DNA of 6,383 nucleotides, taken from NCBI GenBank assembly GCA_022425565.1, contig JAKMFG010000012.1, positions 1 to 6,383 of the forward strand. The letters are read 5' to 3'. The position numbers and the translations under genes are program-made. Below are positions 5,459-6,383 of this stretch, piece by piece (position 1 is the stretch's first letter; every line of letters starts with the position of its first letter). The stretch comes from Alphaproteobacteria bacterium (lineage in GTDB: Bacteria > Pseudomonadota > Alphaproteobacteria > Puniceispirillales > Puniceispirillaceae). The notes under the pieces were generated by a model, which did no database searches, was not told the DNA's origin, and worked only from the letters and a program-made list of their open reading frames with translations.

Positions 5459-6383
5459 ATGCAGGAAAAGATCCTGGTGGGCCACAAGCTACGCCGTTTT
5501 CGCCAGACTGCCGGCCTTTCACAGACAGCGATGGCTGAAGCGCTTGATATCAGCCCGTCATATCTGAACCTTCTTGAGCATAACCAGCGGCCACTGACGG
5601 TGGCGCTTCTGTTGAAGCTCGGCAACAGCTTTGACATCGACATGAAGAGCTTTGCCGAGGATGACAGCCCGGCGCTGATGACCGACCTTGCCGAAGTGTT
5701 CGCTGACCCGTTGCTTTCGGGAGAGCGCGTGTCGCGGCGCGAGCTTCAGGACCTTGTAACGGCCGCGCCGTCGGCGGCGCGCGGGATGCTCAGTCTGTTT
5801 CAGGCGTATCGCAAGGTACGTGACCAGCTGGAAATGAATGCCGGCGACGGGCGCGGTGCCGGCGGTGTCGACAACCCGGTGGAAAGGATTCGCGATGTGC
5901 TGCAACAGGCGAACAACTATTTCCCCGAAGCCGAGGCGGCGGCCGAGGCGTTTCGGCACCTTGTCCTTGGTGAATCTGCCGACAGTGGCGGCCTTCTTGA
6001 AAACCTGATCAAGCATACGGCTGGCGACCCCGGACTTCGCGTCCGCATCTTGCCGGTAACCGTCATGGGCACGCAGCTGCGCCGCTATGACTATCACCGC
6101 CGTGAAATTCTTCTTAGCGAGGCGCTTCGTCGCCCGCAGCGGGTTTTCCACCTTCTGGTTCAGCTTGCGCTGATCCGGCAGTCGGGGTTCATAACCGACC
6201 TGACAGAAGCTCATGGGCTGGAGGATGACGGCGCGCGATCCTTGTTCCGCACCACGCTTGCCGGCTATTTTGCTGCAGCGGTGATGATGCCCTATGACAG
6301 CTTCCTTGGGGCGGCGCGCGACCTGCGATATGACCTTGATCTTCTTGGTCGGCGGTTTGGTGCCAGCTTTGAACAGGTTTGCC
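5459..6383 (+). CDS. XRE-family short-chain acyl-CoA regulator (ScfR/RamB/PccR type), 3' end missing
   Basis: This DNA-binding regulator runs off the right edge after 308 complete codons; relatives are about 470 residues. Residues 8-62 form an XRE helix-turn-helix (LRRFRQTAGLSQTAMAEALD, then ISPSYLNLLEHNQRPL). A helical linker follows, then an IrrE/ImmA (M78)-like domain at about 165-290 with ILLSEALRRPQ, FHLLVQLALI (230-239) and GYFAAAVMMPYDSFL (269-283). The last residues, RRFGASFEQVC, match the point where family members enter the DUF2083 sensor domain, which is outside the window. The zinc-binding HExxH of true M78 peptidases is absent, as usual in this family. Characterised members control glyoxylate-cycle, propionyl-CoA or methylcitrate genes in response to acyl-CoA. 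The start has GGAGG (5449-5453) 5 nt before the ATG. Targets here are unknown; they may lie to the right or be driven from the 5370-5400 palindrome. Confidence 0.88.
   Translation, partial: MQEKILVGHKLRRFRQTAGLSQTAMAEALDISPSYLNLLEHNQRPLTVALLLKLGNSFDIDMKSFAEDDSPALMTDLAEVFADPLLSGERVSRRELQDLVTAAPSAARGMLSLFQAYRKVRDQLEMNAGDGRGAGGVDNPVERIRDVLQQANNYFPEAEAAAEAFRHLVLGESADSGGLLENLIKHTAGDPGLRVRILPVTVMGTQLRRYDYHRREILLSEALRRPQRVFHLLVQLALIRQSGFITDLTEAHGLEDDGARSLFRTTLAGYFAAAVMMPYDSFLGAARDLRYDLDLLGRRFGASFEQVC

Noticed and set aside
5370..5567. 65-codon + strand frame beginning inside the palindrome
   Set aside because: It runs out of frame into the helix-turn-helix coding region, and its ATG has no ribosome site; the regulator start at 5459 is far better supported.
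5558..6214. 218-codon - strand frame opposite the regulator
   Set aside because: It is antisense to a clear ScfR-type regulator and has no recognisable motif.

Overview
The window looks like chromosomal DNA of a Gram-negative alphaproteobacterium. It is GC-rich, densely packed and mostly read from the + strand. It carries a periplasmic BMP-type ABC binding protein, a MOFRL-family glycerate kinase and a short-chain acyl-CoA regulator (ScfR) homologue, a combination familiar from alphaproteobacteria. A marine or Rhodospirillales/SAR116-like source is possible but unproven. I see no insertion sequence, phage gene, CRISPR array, tRNA or rRNA.

Layout. Positions 1-179 are the last 58 codons of an inner-membrane permease of a BMP-family ABC importer. 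The gene for its periplasmic binding protein follows at 236-1330. That transporter unit ends with a small hairpin (1357-1382) and a strong intrinsic terminator (1394-1435). A tight three-gene operon follows: a D-2-hydroxyacid dehydrogenase of the glyoxylate/hydroxypyruvate reductase type (1487-2455), a glycerate 2-kinase (2452-3738, ATGA overlap) and a group II PLP-dependent decarboxylase of the aromatic-amino-acid type (3741-5186, 2-nt gap). A 12-bp hairpin terminator lies at 5195-5231. The last gene, 5459 to beyond the right edge, is an XRE-type regulator of the ScfR/RamB/PccR family.

How it fits together. The dehydrogenase and kinase together make a glyoxylate/hydroxypyruvate/tartronate-semialdehyde to D-glycerate to 2-phosphoglycerate route into lower glycolysis. 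BMP importers often carry purine nucleosides, and purine breakdown releases glyoxylate, so import and salvage could be linked; this is inference. The decarboxylase's substrate and its place in the pathway are unknown.

Least ordinary part. The 272-nt gap between the decarboxylase and the regulator is not empty. On the - strand it holds a 37-codon hydrophobic reading frame (5371-5258) with GC-rich third positions over most of its length, and the 5195-5231 hairpin has its pyrimidine-rich tail on the side expected for that strand. Next to its start is a 31-bp AT-rich palindrome (5370-5400) upstream of the regulator, a good operator candidate. The same gap can also fold as nested stems (5253-5336), so a small RNA is a competing reading.
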